This document shows, in pieces, positions 1 to 5,944 of a stretch of DNA of 11,336 nucleotides; the first letter of the stretch is position 1, and the number at the start of each line of letters is the position of its first letter. Under the pieces are notes generated by a model. The model saw only the letters and a program-made list of their open reading frames with translations. It was not told the origin of the DNA and searched no databases. The stretch is from Vibrio tasmaniensis 1F-187. GTDB lineage: Bacteria > Pseudomonadota > Gammaproteobacteria > Enterobacterales > Vibrionaceae. The position numbers and the translations under genes are program-made. The stretch is from the NCBI RefSeq assembly GCF_000272405.2, contig NZ_AJZM02000017.1, positions 1 through 11,336 on the forward strand. Reading direction: 5' to 3'.

Positions 1-21
1 ACTGAATTACGCAACAAAGCC
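1..21. mobile_element. Right-hand end of an IS5-family (IS903-like) insertion sequence
   Basis: The reverse complement of these bases starts GGCTTTGTTGCGTAATTC, close to the 18-bp terminal inverted repeat of IS903 as I remember it (GGCTTTGTTGAATAAATC). The outer tip would be at base 21, with the element lying to the left, outside the window. The next nine bases, AACAAAGCC, would be the target duplication if the element makes one, but they also repeat the tip itself. No transposase is visible. A contig edge inside a repeated element fits a short-read assembly. Confidence 0.5.
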
Positions 22-53
22 AACAAAGCCCACCATCTGGTTAACTAGCCCCT

Positions 54-263
54 TCACTCACTAAAACCCCCGCTCGAGCTTTCGGCTTGGAATCGTTCTA
101 CTTGTTCAATGAAATCACAGAAATCCTGCTTACTTTCAATGTGAGAGCCCGATTGTTGTAACACAACATTTAAAGCCGACACCATTTGACCTACTGGCGG
201 GTTAAGGGCAGCTAACCTTTCAAACAGTCGAACTAGTCGGGTATCTAATACAAATGCTTTCAT
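54..263 (-). CDS. Small hypothetical protein (69 aa), coupled to the upstream gene
   Basis: I do not recognise this protein. It is a soluble 69-residue product with one cysteine, predicted mostly helical: an N-terminal stretch with LVRLFERLAAL, then a Glu/Gln-rich segment FIEQVERFQ and a Ser/Gly-rich tail. Its ATG overlaps the stop of the upstream 181-residue gene by four bases (ATGA), which supports both the start and translational coupling. The stop lies about 30 bases from the insertion sequence end, so anything once downstream may have been displaced. It is probably a plasmid or island accessory gene, with no function inferred. Confidence 0.6.
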   Translation of the reverse strand: MKAFVLDTRLVRLFERLAALNPPVGQMVSALNVVLQQSGSHIESKQDFCDFIEQVERFQAESSSGGFSE

Positions 264-805
264 TGCTTAACCTCACAACGTGTTTGAACCATCCCTTTAT
301 TCTGCGCTTTAGCTACACGTACTTTTTCAAACGCGCTCTGGCGGCCATTGGCCACTTGTTGTCGATTGAGTTGATATGTTTTCAACAGCTCTATTAGTTC
401 TTTGCCTTGCGGGTTAGTTAAATACCAATGATTCGGCTCTGATTTCTTTAGAGATTCAGAATATTCCAGGATGCGAAAGCAATGATCAGCGAAGCCGATT
501 TCATTGCCTCCACACCCCAAATCAATTCGACACCGATGCAGATGACCACCTTCAAACTTTACCGTTACTTCTGCTTTGTCGTAACCGCCTAATGGGTTAT
601 CTAGTGCGGCTTTGAGTGCGATGGCCTCAAAGATTTCAAACTCAAATTCTTCATCGGTTTGTAGCCTGGAAGATTCAGACCAGTGAATCAAAACTGACAA
701 CGGCGCAACCTTCATTGTTGTAGAGCCTGACGGATGCAACGGGGATACGTTGCTCGCTTTTGCGGGCTTAGTGCTGTGAGTGTGCAAAGAAAGGGAATGT
801 GGCAT
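260..805 (-). CDS. Accessory protein, possibly with an LPD25-like domain
   Basis: A 181-residue soluble protein. The start at 805 is supported by AAGGAG seven bases upstream; an internal ATG at 715 (MKVAPLSVLI) is less well supported. The first 30 residues are Ser/His/Pro-rich and look disordered. Residues about 36-120 form the conserved-looking part, with IHWSESS, a Glu/Phe-rich helix, GGYDKAEVTVKFEGG and a RIDLGCGG segment. The pattern of a WSES start followed by YDK and a DLG strand resembles the small polyvalent-protein-associated domain LPD25 seen on conjugative plasmids and phages, recalled from memory and unchecked. The C-terminus is basic. It is followed by the 69-residue gene with an ATGA overlap, forming a two-gene operon whose upstream region is unusually structured. 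It does not look related to the peptide cluster. Confidence 0.6.
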   Translation of the reverse strand: MPHSLSLHTHSTKPAKASNVSPLHPSGSTTMKVAPLSVLIHWSESSRLQTDEEFEFEIFEAIALKAALDNPLGGYDKAEVTVKFEGGHLHRCRIDLGCGGNEIGFADHCFRILEYSESLKKSEPNHWYLTNPQGKELIELLKTYQLNRQQVANGRQSAFEKVRVAKAQNKGMVQTRCEVKQ

Positions 806-873
806 GGTGTGCTCCTTGGGTTATTAGGGTTTCATCGTCGTTTTCGCCTAACTTCCCGACTGACGGCACGGTT

Positions 874-919
874 TTCACCGTCAAAAGCGCGTAGCGTTCA
901 TTTTACTTTTGATGGTGAA
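874..919. repeat. Inverted repeat, 14-base arms
   Basis: TTCACCGTCAAAAG at 874-887 is the reverse complement of CTTTTGATGGTGAA at 906-919 except for one position, which can pair as G-U when read on the minus strand. The 18-base spacer contains CGCGTAGCG, itself a small palindrome-like element. A shorter competing arm, TGACGG at 861-866 with CCGTCA at 878-883, shares the centre. It sits about 70-115 bases upstream of the 181-residue gene start, so it would be in that gene's promoter or 5' leader. Confidence 0.45.
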
Positions 920-1069
920 GTTCTGCTGGCAAAGGATTAGAAGTGGCGCAAACGAGTCGCTGAAACTCAACCGAAGGACAAATAGAGCACAAGCCAAAGC
1001 ACACTCAGACAGCACTTGGCCGCGAAAGTGAAAGCTTGTCTAGCCCTGACTGTGACCGGAACGGACAAG

Positions 1070-1088
1070 ACAACGTAAAGCACGTTGT
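1070..1088. repeat. Short perfect inverted repeat
   Basis: ACAACG and CGTTGT flank the seven-base loop TAAAGCA. There is no run of T on either side, so it is not a typical terminator. It is one of the elements that make the 806-1206 region look structured. Confidence 0.3.
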
Positions 1089-1206
1089 TTGTGATTGAAG
1101 ATGGCTTGGTTGAGCCACCGAAGAGTGAGGAACGAGCGAGGAGGTTCGCGAAATAAAGCAGGTAGCCCGTAGGGTGCTTCAAGTGAAGAGAAAACTTTAG
1201 AAGGAG

Positions 1207-1998
1207 TTATCTTAAACTTTCAGCGTATTCCTGCATAACCCTAGCATTATCGCCCTTAACTTCGTGACCACATAACTCTCCGTTATTACTAATCAGGGGG
1301 CTAGAGTACGCAGGAACTACTTGTGTAGCATAGCTCATGACAGTGCCGTAATTCGAGCAACGATAAGCACCCGCGTAAGGCTTTACCTTGTTTATATTAC
1401 CAGGGAAAACTTGCTCATTAATCCAAAACTTACCACTTTCAGTATCTGGCTGCTCATGCATAGCCCAAGCTAAGTGCCCAAATTCGTGTTCTAAAACGGT
1501 AACAGGAAATTTCTCAGATAAGACAATAAAGCTATCATTCATATTCATCATTGTCATGCCGTGAATCTCTTGCTCAAGGACGACAGGGTGATTCTCACCA
1601 AGAACGACCACATACTGCTCTATTGGGTTACTTCTAAGATGGTCAATTTCGGAAGCACCTACTTCTTCTTTTAAGGCAGAATGTAGAGAGGAAACAGATG
1701 AAAAACTCTTTGGCATAGATATAAATCGACTCTCTTTAAAAGAGCGAATAATAGGTACACAAGAGTTAGCTAATATTGTGTTAGACATTGCCACGGCTTC
1801 ATGCAGTTTTCCGACAATTTCATTTTTATACACAACGGACTCATCAATATAAAAAGTGATCTTTGATTGAACTGGCTTATTAATCTCACATTTAGGAAAT
1901 ATTAACTCAGGGCTAAGATTGCGCTGGCTTATCATAATGGCAAAAACACTCAGCAAACTACCCCATATAATAAATTTCTTATGACTTTTATTCATCAT
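1207..1998 (-). CDS. Membrane-anchored metzincin-like zinc metalloprotease
   Basis: A 263-residue protein. Residues 6-8 are basic and about 9-24 form one hydrophobic helix, so the rest should lie in the periplasm or outside; there is no lipobox. The zinc motif HEFGHLAWAMH covers 171-181, giving ligands H171, H175 and perhaps H181, with E172 as catalytic base. A Met-turn-like VMSYA follows at 220-224 (Met221). Spacing and Met-turn point to the metzincin clan, but the usual Gly of HExxHxxGxxH is Trp178, so the family is uncertain. Five cysteines (37, 80, 214 and two more near the C-terminus or none) cannot be assigned to pairs with confidence. Two adjacent ATGs are possible at 1998 and 1995, with only a weak GAG-type ribosome site. 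It is divergent from precursor peptide 1 across about 220 bases. It could process or degrade a secreted peptide, act in immunity, or be unrelated. Confidence 0.7.
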   Translation of the reverse strand: MMNKSHKKFIIWGSLLSVFAIMISQRNLSPELIFPKCEINKPVQSKITFYIDESVVYKNEIVGKLHEAVAMSNTILANSCVPIIRSFKESRFISMPKSFSSVSSLHSALKEEVGASEIDHLRSNPIEQYVVVLGENHPVVLEQEIHGMTMMNMNDSFIVLSEKFPVTVLEHEFGHLAWAMHEQPDTESGKFWINEQVFPGNINKVKPYAGAYRCSNYGTVMSYATQVVPAYSSPLISNNGELCGHEVKGDNARVMQEYAESLR

Positions 1999-2137
1999 AT
2001 TACACTCAAAGTTTTATTAATTAAAAATTAAATTTATTTCATTTAAGAAACTACCACATAACGTCAGTTATACTAGTTCATTTTATATAATTTATTATTT
2101 AATTAATTAGTAATGGTCATTAAAAATTATACTATCC

Positions 2138-2165
2138 TTGACGGTTAGATACGCTTTAGTATGGT
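2138..2165 (+). promoter_or_regulatory. Putative sigma-70 promoter for peptide 1 and the GT2 operon
   Basis: TTGACG at 2138-2143 matches the -35 consensus at five of six bases. TATGGT at 2160-2165 matches the -10 box at four of six, with a 16-base spacer. Transcription would start near 2172, leaving a leader of about 45 bases before the ATG at 2218. AAGGA at 2205-2209 is the ribosome site, eight bases from the start codon. Confidence 0.5.
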
Positions 2166-2217
2166 AATCCCATCATGCTAATAGGTATATGACTAACTTT
2201 TACTAAGGAATATTATT

Positions 2218-2370
2218 ATGTCTAAATTATTAACTGAAGAAGAAATGATGTTGATTGGTGGTGGTTGCAGTCGTGGACTTTCTAGGGCTTTAGATAGATA
2301 CAGGGAAAATCGTAATAGTGCCGGGGCTAAAGCGGCACGTCGACCGGAAAGGCGCTGCTCTCAGCGCTAA
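2218..2370 (+). CDS. Double-glycine leader precursor peptide 1 (class II microcin-like)
   Basis: A 50-residue peptide with leader MSKLLTEEEMMLIGGG and a short cationic core. Taking the cut after Gly16 puts Ile13 at -4, Met10 at -7 and Leu5 at -12, the hydrophobic pattern read by C39 peptidases; a cut after Gly15 would put Glu at -7. The core would be 34 residues, starting at Cys17, with a second cysteine at 47, so one disulfide is possible. It contains ten arginines and several serines, typical of an antimicrobial or signalling core. AAGGA eight bases upstream supports the start. It is first in an operon with two glycosyltransferases, whose likely substrate it is (inference), and a hairpin follows it. 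I do not recognise a named family for the core. The C39 exporter at 10326 is the obvious processing enzyme. Confidence 0.85.
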   Translation: MSKLLTEEEMMLIGGGCSRGLSRALDRYRENRNSAGAKAARRPERRCSQR

Positions 2371-2404
2371 TACCTTTCGAGAGTATAGATATTATACATC
2401 TACT

Positions 2405-2432
2405 AAAGCGCTGACTAGTTAGCCAGTGCTTT
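2405..2432 (+). terminator. Stem-loop between peptide 1 and the glycosyltransferases
   Basis: AAAGCGCTGACT at 2405-2416 pairs with AGCCAGTGCTTT at 2421-2432 around the loop AGTT: ten Watson-Crick pairs, one G-U and one mismatch. The following bases, ATCTTAGTTCT, are only moderately T-rich. It is therefore more likely a leaky terminator or mRNA-stabilising hairpin that keeps precursor mRNA more abundant than enzyme mRNA. Confidence 0.5.
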
Positions 2433-2475
2433 ATCTTAGTTCTATAGACAAAACCCAGAATAAAAGATTAACGAC

Positions 2476-3306
2476 ATGGTTAAATTATCATCATACATAA
2501 TCTGTAAAAATGAAGAAGAGAGTATCAAAGATGCTATCCTTTCACTCTTCAATCATGTTGACGAAATAATTGTAGTAGACACTGGTTCTAAAGATGAAAC
2601 TATTAATATAATCAAAAGTATCAAATCTAAATTAATAAAACTTTACCATTTTGAATGGGATGATGATTTTTCTTCAGCGAGAAATTTTGCTTTATCTCAA
2701 GTGAGCTATGAATGGGTCATTACCATCGATGCTGATGAAATAATAAAAGAACAGTTCAATCTAAAAGAAGTTATTCTTTCGGCACCAGAAGGCACCAACG
2801 CCATATGTCCTTACATAGTCAGTGTTACTGAAGATAAAAAGGAGAAAGGCTATTCCATTCCTAGAATGTTTAAGACATCAGATTTCTATTACTACGGGTA
2901 TGTTCATGAACAACTAACGCCATACAATAGTAAAATACAATGTTTAAGCCAGATATATATCATACATTCGGGGTACAAAAATGATATAATCATAAATAAA
3001 AACAAACTTAAAAGGAACTTCCTATTATCTTTAAGTAACTACCAAGAAGATTTGTTTGATGAGTTCTTCATTATGTATCTAATAATCGACTGGACTTTAT
3101 ACATTAATTCCGATAAATATATAACCCCTTCAGATATTTTTAAAAAATTAACCAAAATTAATAATGAAAACTACTTCAAAAAGGCTATAGATGCCTTGTT
3201 AGCCCGGTATTTCAACGAATTAGATACCTTTATTTCCATTATGAGCTCCTTAGATAATCCAACAAAAATTAAAGCAATTAAATATATTGAGGTATGTGAT
3301 GATTAA
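2476..3306 (+). CDS. Family 2 glycosyltransferase (GT-A fold, SunS/WaaE-like)
   Basis: A 276-residue cytoplasmic enzyme expected to transfer a sugar from a nucleotide sugar. Visible GT2 hallmarks, in order: ICKNEEESI at 9-17, VVDTGSKDET at 33-42 (nucleotide binding), FEWDDDFSSARN at 59-70, the metal-binding DAD at 85-87, RMF at 130-132, GYVHEQ at 141-146 and HSGY at 164-167. This order is shared with the WaaE-like and SunS-like branch. SunS puts a sugar on a cysteine of the bacteriocin sublancin, so a peptide substrate is attractive here, but the sequence alone does not exclude a polysaccharide substrate. The C-terminal ~100 residues are helical. It lacks a clear Shine-Dalgarno, so it may be poorly translated relative to peptide 1. 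The gene is strikingly AT-rich (11 of 60 bases at 2581-2640 are G or C). It overlaps the next gene, a paralogue, by eight bases. Confidence 0.8.
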   Translation: MVKLSSYIICKNEEESIKDAILSLFNHVDEIIVVDTGSKDETINIIKSIKSKLIKLYHFEWDDDFSSARNFALSQVSYEWVITIDADEIIKEQFNLKEVILSAPEGTNAICPYIVSVTEDKKEKGYSIPRMFKTSDFYYYGYVHEQLTPYNSKIQCLSQIYIIHSGYKNDIIINKNKLKRNFLLSLSNYQEDLFDEFFIMYLIIDWTLYINSDKYITPSDIFKKLTKINNENYFKKAIDALLARYFNELDTFISIMSSLDNPTKIKAIKYIEVCDD

Positions 3307-4360
3307 ATTATCAACATGCATTATGACTGACCACCTATCACAGAGTATCAAAGAAACGATATCCAGTGTAATAGAACAGAGTAATGAAGTTGTAATACTA
3401 GCAACCAATTTAGTAGCGTACAATGCTCTTTCCTTACACTACTCCGGTTCAAAAATTAAAGTTTGCTTTCTAGAGTGGGTGGATAACTTTTCTCATATGA
3501 GAAACTACCTATCTAGCCTATGTTCAAATGACATTGTTTTTCATCTTGACTCTGATGAACGTGTAAGCTCTTCTTTTTTTGATGAGCTTTTCTACTTACT
3601 AGCTTTAGCCAACACAGAAAATACTGTATTTGAAGTTACAGTTGTAGACGAATCGGGCTCTGTTGCGCGTAACATCCCTCGAATTTTTAACAAGACACAC
3701 TTTTGCTATTTCGGATTTGTGCATGAGATTGTAAGGCCCAACAATGACGCATTGCACTTCTCATACATATCTCTAAAACACTCAATTACACATCGAGGGT
3801 ATTCTCTCGAGCAAATGAAAACCAAACTTATAAGAAATACACGACTTAACAAAAAGAACGTTAAAGAGTTCCCGACGGATCTAAGGTGGGTTTACTTTTC
3901 AATTAAAGAAGACTGCCAAATTGGTAACTATCAAAATGCTCTTAACTTTTTAGGGCAAGTTAAGAGTAATGAGAACCAAGATGACACTTATATCGCAGGT
4001 TGCTACTGTTATTTACTATTCTCACTGATTTTTTCGTCACGACTTACTGAGGCTAAAATTCTCCTGAAAACAGCAACACTTAACCAGAGTGATAACGATT
4101 ACTTTGAGGCTTTGACTTTGCTCTATGAGGTAGAGGCTTATAAAGAACATATACAAGAAATTATTGCCAATATCACAAGCACTCACGGTTCCAGTATTGA
4201 CACTAACGGCTTTCATATTGATATGCTTCGAGCAAAGTTAGAGATAATGAATCAAAACTTTTGTGAAGCATTTGCCTTGTTTGGTAGCCACAACTCTAGA
4301 GGTCGAGTAATGTCTCGCTCACTTGAGAGAAAGTTAGTGGAAGCTTTGGAGTCTTTATGA
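3299..4360 (+). CDS. Divergent paralogous family 2 glycosyltransferase, possibly accessory
   Basis: A 353-residue protein aligned along its first ~190 residues with the preceding enzyme: MIKLS at the start, LEWVDNFSHMRN at 58-69, DSD at 84-86, IPRIF at 126-130 and GFVHE at 139-143, then THRGYS. The start at 3299 is preferred over TTG at 3287 because GAGGT lies five bases upstream and the N-terminus then matches the paralogue. Two conserved blocks are degraded: the CKNEEES segment reads MTDHLSQ and the VVDTGSKDET segment reads VILATNLVAY, so the nucleotide-binding Asp is missing while the metal site remains. The extra C-terminal ~150 residues are helical and TPR-like, plausibly for protein binding. 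It may be an inactive partner of the first enzyme, as GtfB is for GtfA in adhesin glycosylation (analogy only), or an enzyme of changed donor specificity. It overlaps its neighbours on both sides, so it is co-translated. Confidence 0.72.
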   Translation: MIKLSTCIMTDHLSQSIKETISSVIEQSNEVVILATNLVAYNALSLHYSGSKIKVCFLEWVDNFSHMRNYLSSLCSNDIVFHLDSDERVSSSFFDELFYLLALANTENTVFEVTVVDESGSVARNIPRIFNKTHFCYFGFVHEIVRPNNDALHFSYISLKHSITHRGYSLEQMKTKLIRNTRLNKKNVKEFPTDLRWVYFSIKEDCQIGNYQNALNFLGQVKSNENQDDTYIAGCYCYLLFSLIFSSRLTEAKILLKTATLNQSDNDYFEALTLLYEVEAYKEHIQEIIANITSTHGSSIDTNGFHIDMLRAKLEIMNQNFCEAFALFGSHNSRGRVMSRSLERKLVEALESL

Positions 4361-4572
4361 AGCTATTTTGCCAAAACTGCAAAAAGTACACTCCACATAC
4401 CATAGAGCACGATCGATCTACCTCCTTCCTTGGAAAAATTTGTGAATTACTGCTTGGGGGATATGGTTACTCAAATTCATACAAGAATATAAAATGCAAT
4501 GTATGTGGTACCCGCTATAACAAAGATTTACACGAAACTACATATTTTGATGGTGACGATAATAGCCTCTAA
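4357..4572 (+). CDS. Small zinc-ribbon protein (71 aa)
   Basis: A 71-residue protein with two CxxC pairs, C5-C8 and C47-C50, each followed by a turn-like segment, which is the layout of a zinc ribbon. The middle is hydrophobic (about 24-35, FLGKICELLLGG) and the tail acidic. The ATG overlaps the stop of the second glycosyltransferase by four bases (ATGA) and GGAG lies six bases upstream, so this is the last gene of the peptide 1 operon. Its role is unknown; a structural or regulatory partner of the glycosyltransferases is a guess. Its stop overlaps by four bases the stop of a converging minus-strand gene. Confidence 0.65.
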   Translation: MKLFCQNCKKYTPHTIEHDRSTSFLGKICELLLGGYGYSNSYKNIKCNVCGTRYNKDLHETTYFDGDDNSL

Positions 4573-4850
4573 ATCAAAGTTAACACGAAGCTTTTAATCA
4601 TTAATATCGAGCCCAAAGTTAACAAGAACACAACCGCCCGGTAATTATTTTTATTGTCCGTCACTTCAGTACTACTCCGGCCACCTTGAGCAACCAGAGC
4701 ACTCAGAACTAAGATCACAATGGCGCTGTAAGCATAGTAATCGCTTAACGAATACTGTTTGAAAGATGGGACTAAAAACCAAAGTACGCTTAAAAAGAGT
4801 AAGGCGATATTTAAGTAAATAAGTATAAGAAACATTCTTCTTGTTAACAT
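4569..4850 (-). CDS. Three-helix membrane protein, candidate immunity protein
   Basis: A 93-residue integral membrane protein with hydrophobic helices at about 6-28, 38-55 and 71-93 and a short polar loop at 56-70. I do not recognise a family. GGGAGGAG just upstream is a strong ribosome site, and the start codon shares one base with the stop of the CPBP protease (TAATG), so the two are coupled. Small hydrophobic proteins next to bacteriocin precursors are often immunity proteins, and that is the best guess here. A competing open frame at 4672-4941 on the same strand is rejected because it lacks this support. The gene is the last of the peptide 2 operon. Confidence 0.65.
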   Translation of the reverse strand: MLTRRMFLILIYLNIALLFLSVLWFLVPSFKQYSLSDYYAYSAIVILVLSALVAQGGRSSTEVTDNKNNYRAVVFLLTLGSILMIKSFVLTLI

Positions 4851-5677
4851 TACTCCTCCCTAAACTCTCTTCGCTGATAATAAATAAAGAGCAAAAACAA
4901 CACCAGATAACCCGCTTGCAGCGCAATAATACTAATGTCAACTGCCTCCCAAGGATTAAAGTGAAGCTGTGTTATCAAGTAATAAACAAGGTCATAAAGT
5001 AAAATAAACAAATTATGACTAGCATGAATGGCAATGACCACTTCTAAGCGGCGATATCGCTCAAAGACCCAGCATAAAAATATCCCTGACATAAAGGCGT
5101 AAAGTGCCCACTGATGTATTGAAGCGAATATTAGGCTTGAGAGTAATGCTGCGCAGGTAACCCCAAAAACGGATCTTAAAATAACAAACAACAAATAACG
5201 AAAGAGAAGCTCTTCTATCACGGGAGAAATAAACACACCGTCCATAACGCTGCTTAACACACTCAACCAATCAATCACACCATCATAGGCTGAAAACAAA
5301 GGCGTGAAATTGTAGGCTTGAGCCTGCCAATAGCCTGGAGAAAACCAATCAAAAACAATATATTGAATATAATTTGATACAGAATTCAATGAGATCAAAC
5401 CAAGCAATACCAATACGCCTTCACCCCATGTACATGTGTTTCTAGGCCAAGAGGTTGAATACTGCTTCCAATGCTTATCTCGCCGAGCACTAATAAACAA
5501 CGTGGAAAAAGCGATAACGGGTAACAAGTAGTAGGCGATAACGGAGTAGAGCACTCGATCCAAACTCGGATTAAGTGCCCACTCTCGGGTAATGAGCAGG
5601 TAGTAATCAAGCAGAATATAACTTGGAAAAAAATAACCTATATAGATTACCACCACAGCAAAGATCATTAACCGCAT
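4850..5677 (-). CDS. CPBP family intramembrane metalloprotease (Abi/CAAX-like)
   Basis: A 275-residue polytopic inner-membrane protein with about seven or eight hydrophobic helices. The family motifs are present: EELLFR at 155-160 (EExxxR), FASIH at 184-188 and HASHN at 218-222, giving Glu155/Glu156, His188, His218 and Asn222 as the expected active-site set. These proteins cleave within membranes. In Gram-positive bacteriocin loci, members such as those of the plantaricin cluster give self-immunity, so protection of the producer from peptide 2 is plausible, and maturation of an exported peptide is an alternative. GGAG lies about nine bases upstream of the ATG. The start is only 18 bases after the stop of the peptide 2 gene, so the two are co-transcribed, and the small membrane protein follows directly. 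Confidence 0.82.
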   Translation of the reverse strand: MRLMIFAVVVIYIGYFFPSYILLDYYLLITREWALNPSLDRVLYSVIAYYLLPVIAFSTLFISARRDKHWKQYSTSWPRNTCTWGEGVLVLLGLISLNSVSNYIQYIVFDWFSPGYWQAQAYNFTPLFSAYDGVIDWLSVLSSVMDGVFISPVIEELLFRYLLFVILRSVFGVTCAALLSSLIFASIHQWALYAFMSGIFLCWVFERYRRLEVVIAIHASHNLFILLYDLVYYLITQLHFNPWEAVDISIIALQAGYLVLFLLFIYYQRREFREE

Positions 5678-5695
5678 CGTAAATTACTCCGAAAC

Positions 5696-5944
5696 CTAAC
5701 GGCCTCCAATACGGTTACTGCCACCTTTGTCGTGGCGGTCATTCATATCGCTGCGCGAACGAGAACGAGCCTGTGCAGCACGATCTCCCGAGCTATCTCT
5801 TCGCTGGCGATATTCGCTATAACGAGCTCTTGCAACTGGTGCGTGTGCTCTATCAAGCGAATCACGGATCCAGCTTCCAATTCCACGACCAGGATTCCCT
5901 CCAACAACTTGCTCAATCTCATGAACAGTAGCTAATACTTTCAT
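5696..5944 (-). CDS. Double-glycine leader precursor peptide 2 (cysteine-free, Arg/Ser-rich core)
   Basis: An 82-residue peptide with leader MKVLATVHEIEQVVGG; Val13 at -4, Ile10 at -7 and Ala5 at -12 suit C39 cleavage after Gly16. The 66-residue core has no cysteine, 15 arginines, many Ser and Asp, a stretch ARSRSRSD and a C-terminal GGSNRIGGR. It looks disordered and strongly charged, unlike classic pore-forming microcins, and has many hydroxyl acceptors. The chosen ATG at 5944 has GAGGGAGAG about seven bases upstream. An in-frame ATG at 6040 also has a good ribosome site (GGGAGG at 6051-6056) and would add 32 residues, giving an unusually long 48-residue leader; the shorter form matches normal leaders better. 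It is first in an operon with the CPBP protease and the three-helix protein. Confidence 0.78.
   Translation of the reverse strand: MKVLATVHEIEQVVGGNPGRGIGSWIRDSLDRAHAPVARARYSEYRQRRDSSGDRAAQARSRSRSDMNDRHDKGGSNRIGGR

Larger units (their letters stand above)
806..1206. other. Structured non-coding region between two minus-strand genes
   Basis: I see no credible gene here. An open frame on the minus strand at 967-1182 begins at TTG without a ribosome site and gives a Leu/Val/Ser-rich, protein-unlike product. The region is richer in GC than the genes to its right and holds several inverted repeats (874-919 and 1070-1088). It should contain the promoter of the 181-residue gene. Its compactness would suit a transfer origin, regulatory RNA or transcription end region, but nothing here decides between them. 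Confidence 0.4.

Noticed and set aside
734..940. Plus-strand open frame overlapping the start of the 181-residue gene
   Set aside because: It runs antisense through a well-supported start and ribosome site and shows no protein-like pattern.
967..1182. Minus-strand open frame of 71 codons, Leu/Val/Ser-rich
   Set aside because: It begins at TTG without a ribosome site, its composition is unlike a protein, and it lies in a hairpin-rich intergenic stretch.
806..1206. Possible integron attC site or CRISPR-like array
   Set aside because: The inverted repeats lack attC core sites, and there are no regularly spaced direct repeats.
4672..4941. Minus-strand open frame of 89 codons overlapping the CPBP and three-helix genes
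   Set aside because: The alternative frames have strong ribosome sites, motifs and a TAATG coupling; this one has none.
5732..5935. Plus-strand frame antisense to peptide 2
   Set aside because: Peptide 2 has a clear leader and ribosome site; the antisense frame only mirrors its Arg/Ser codons.
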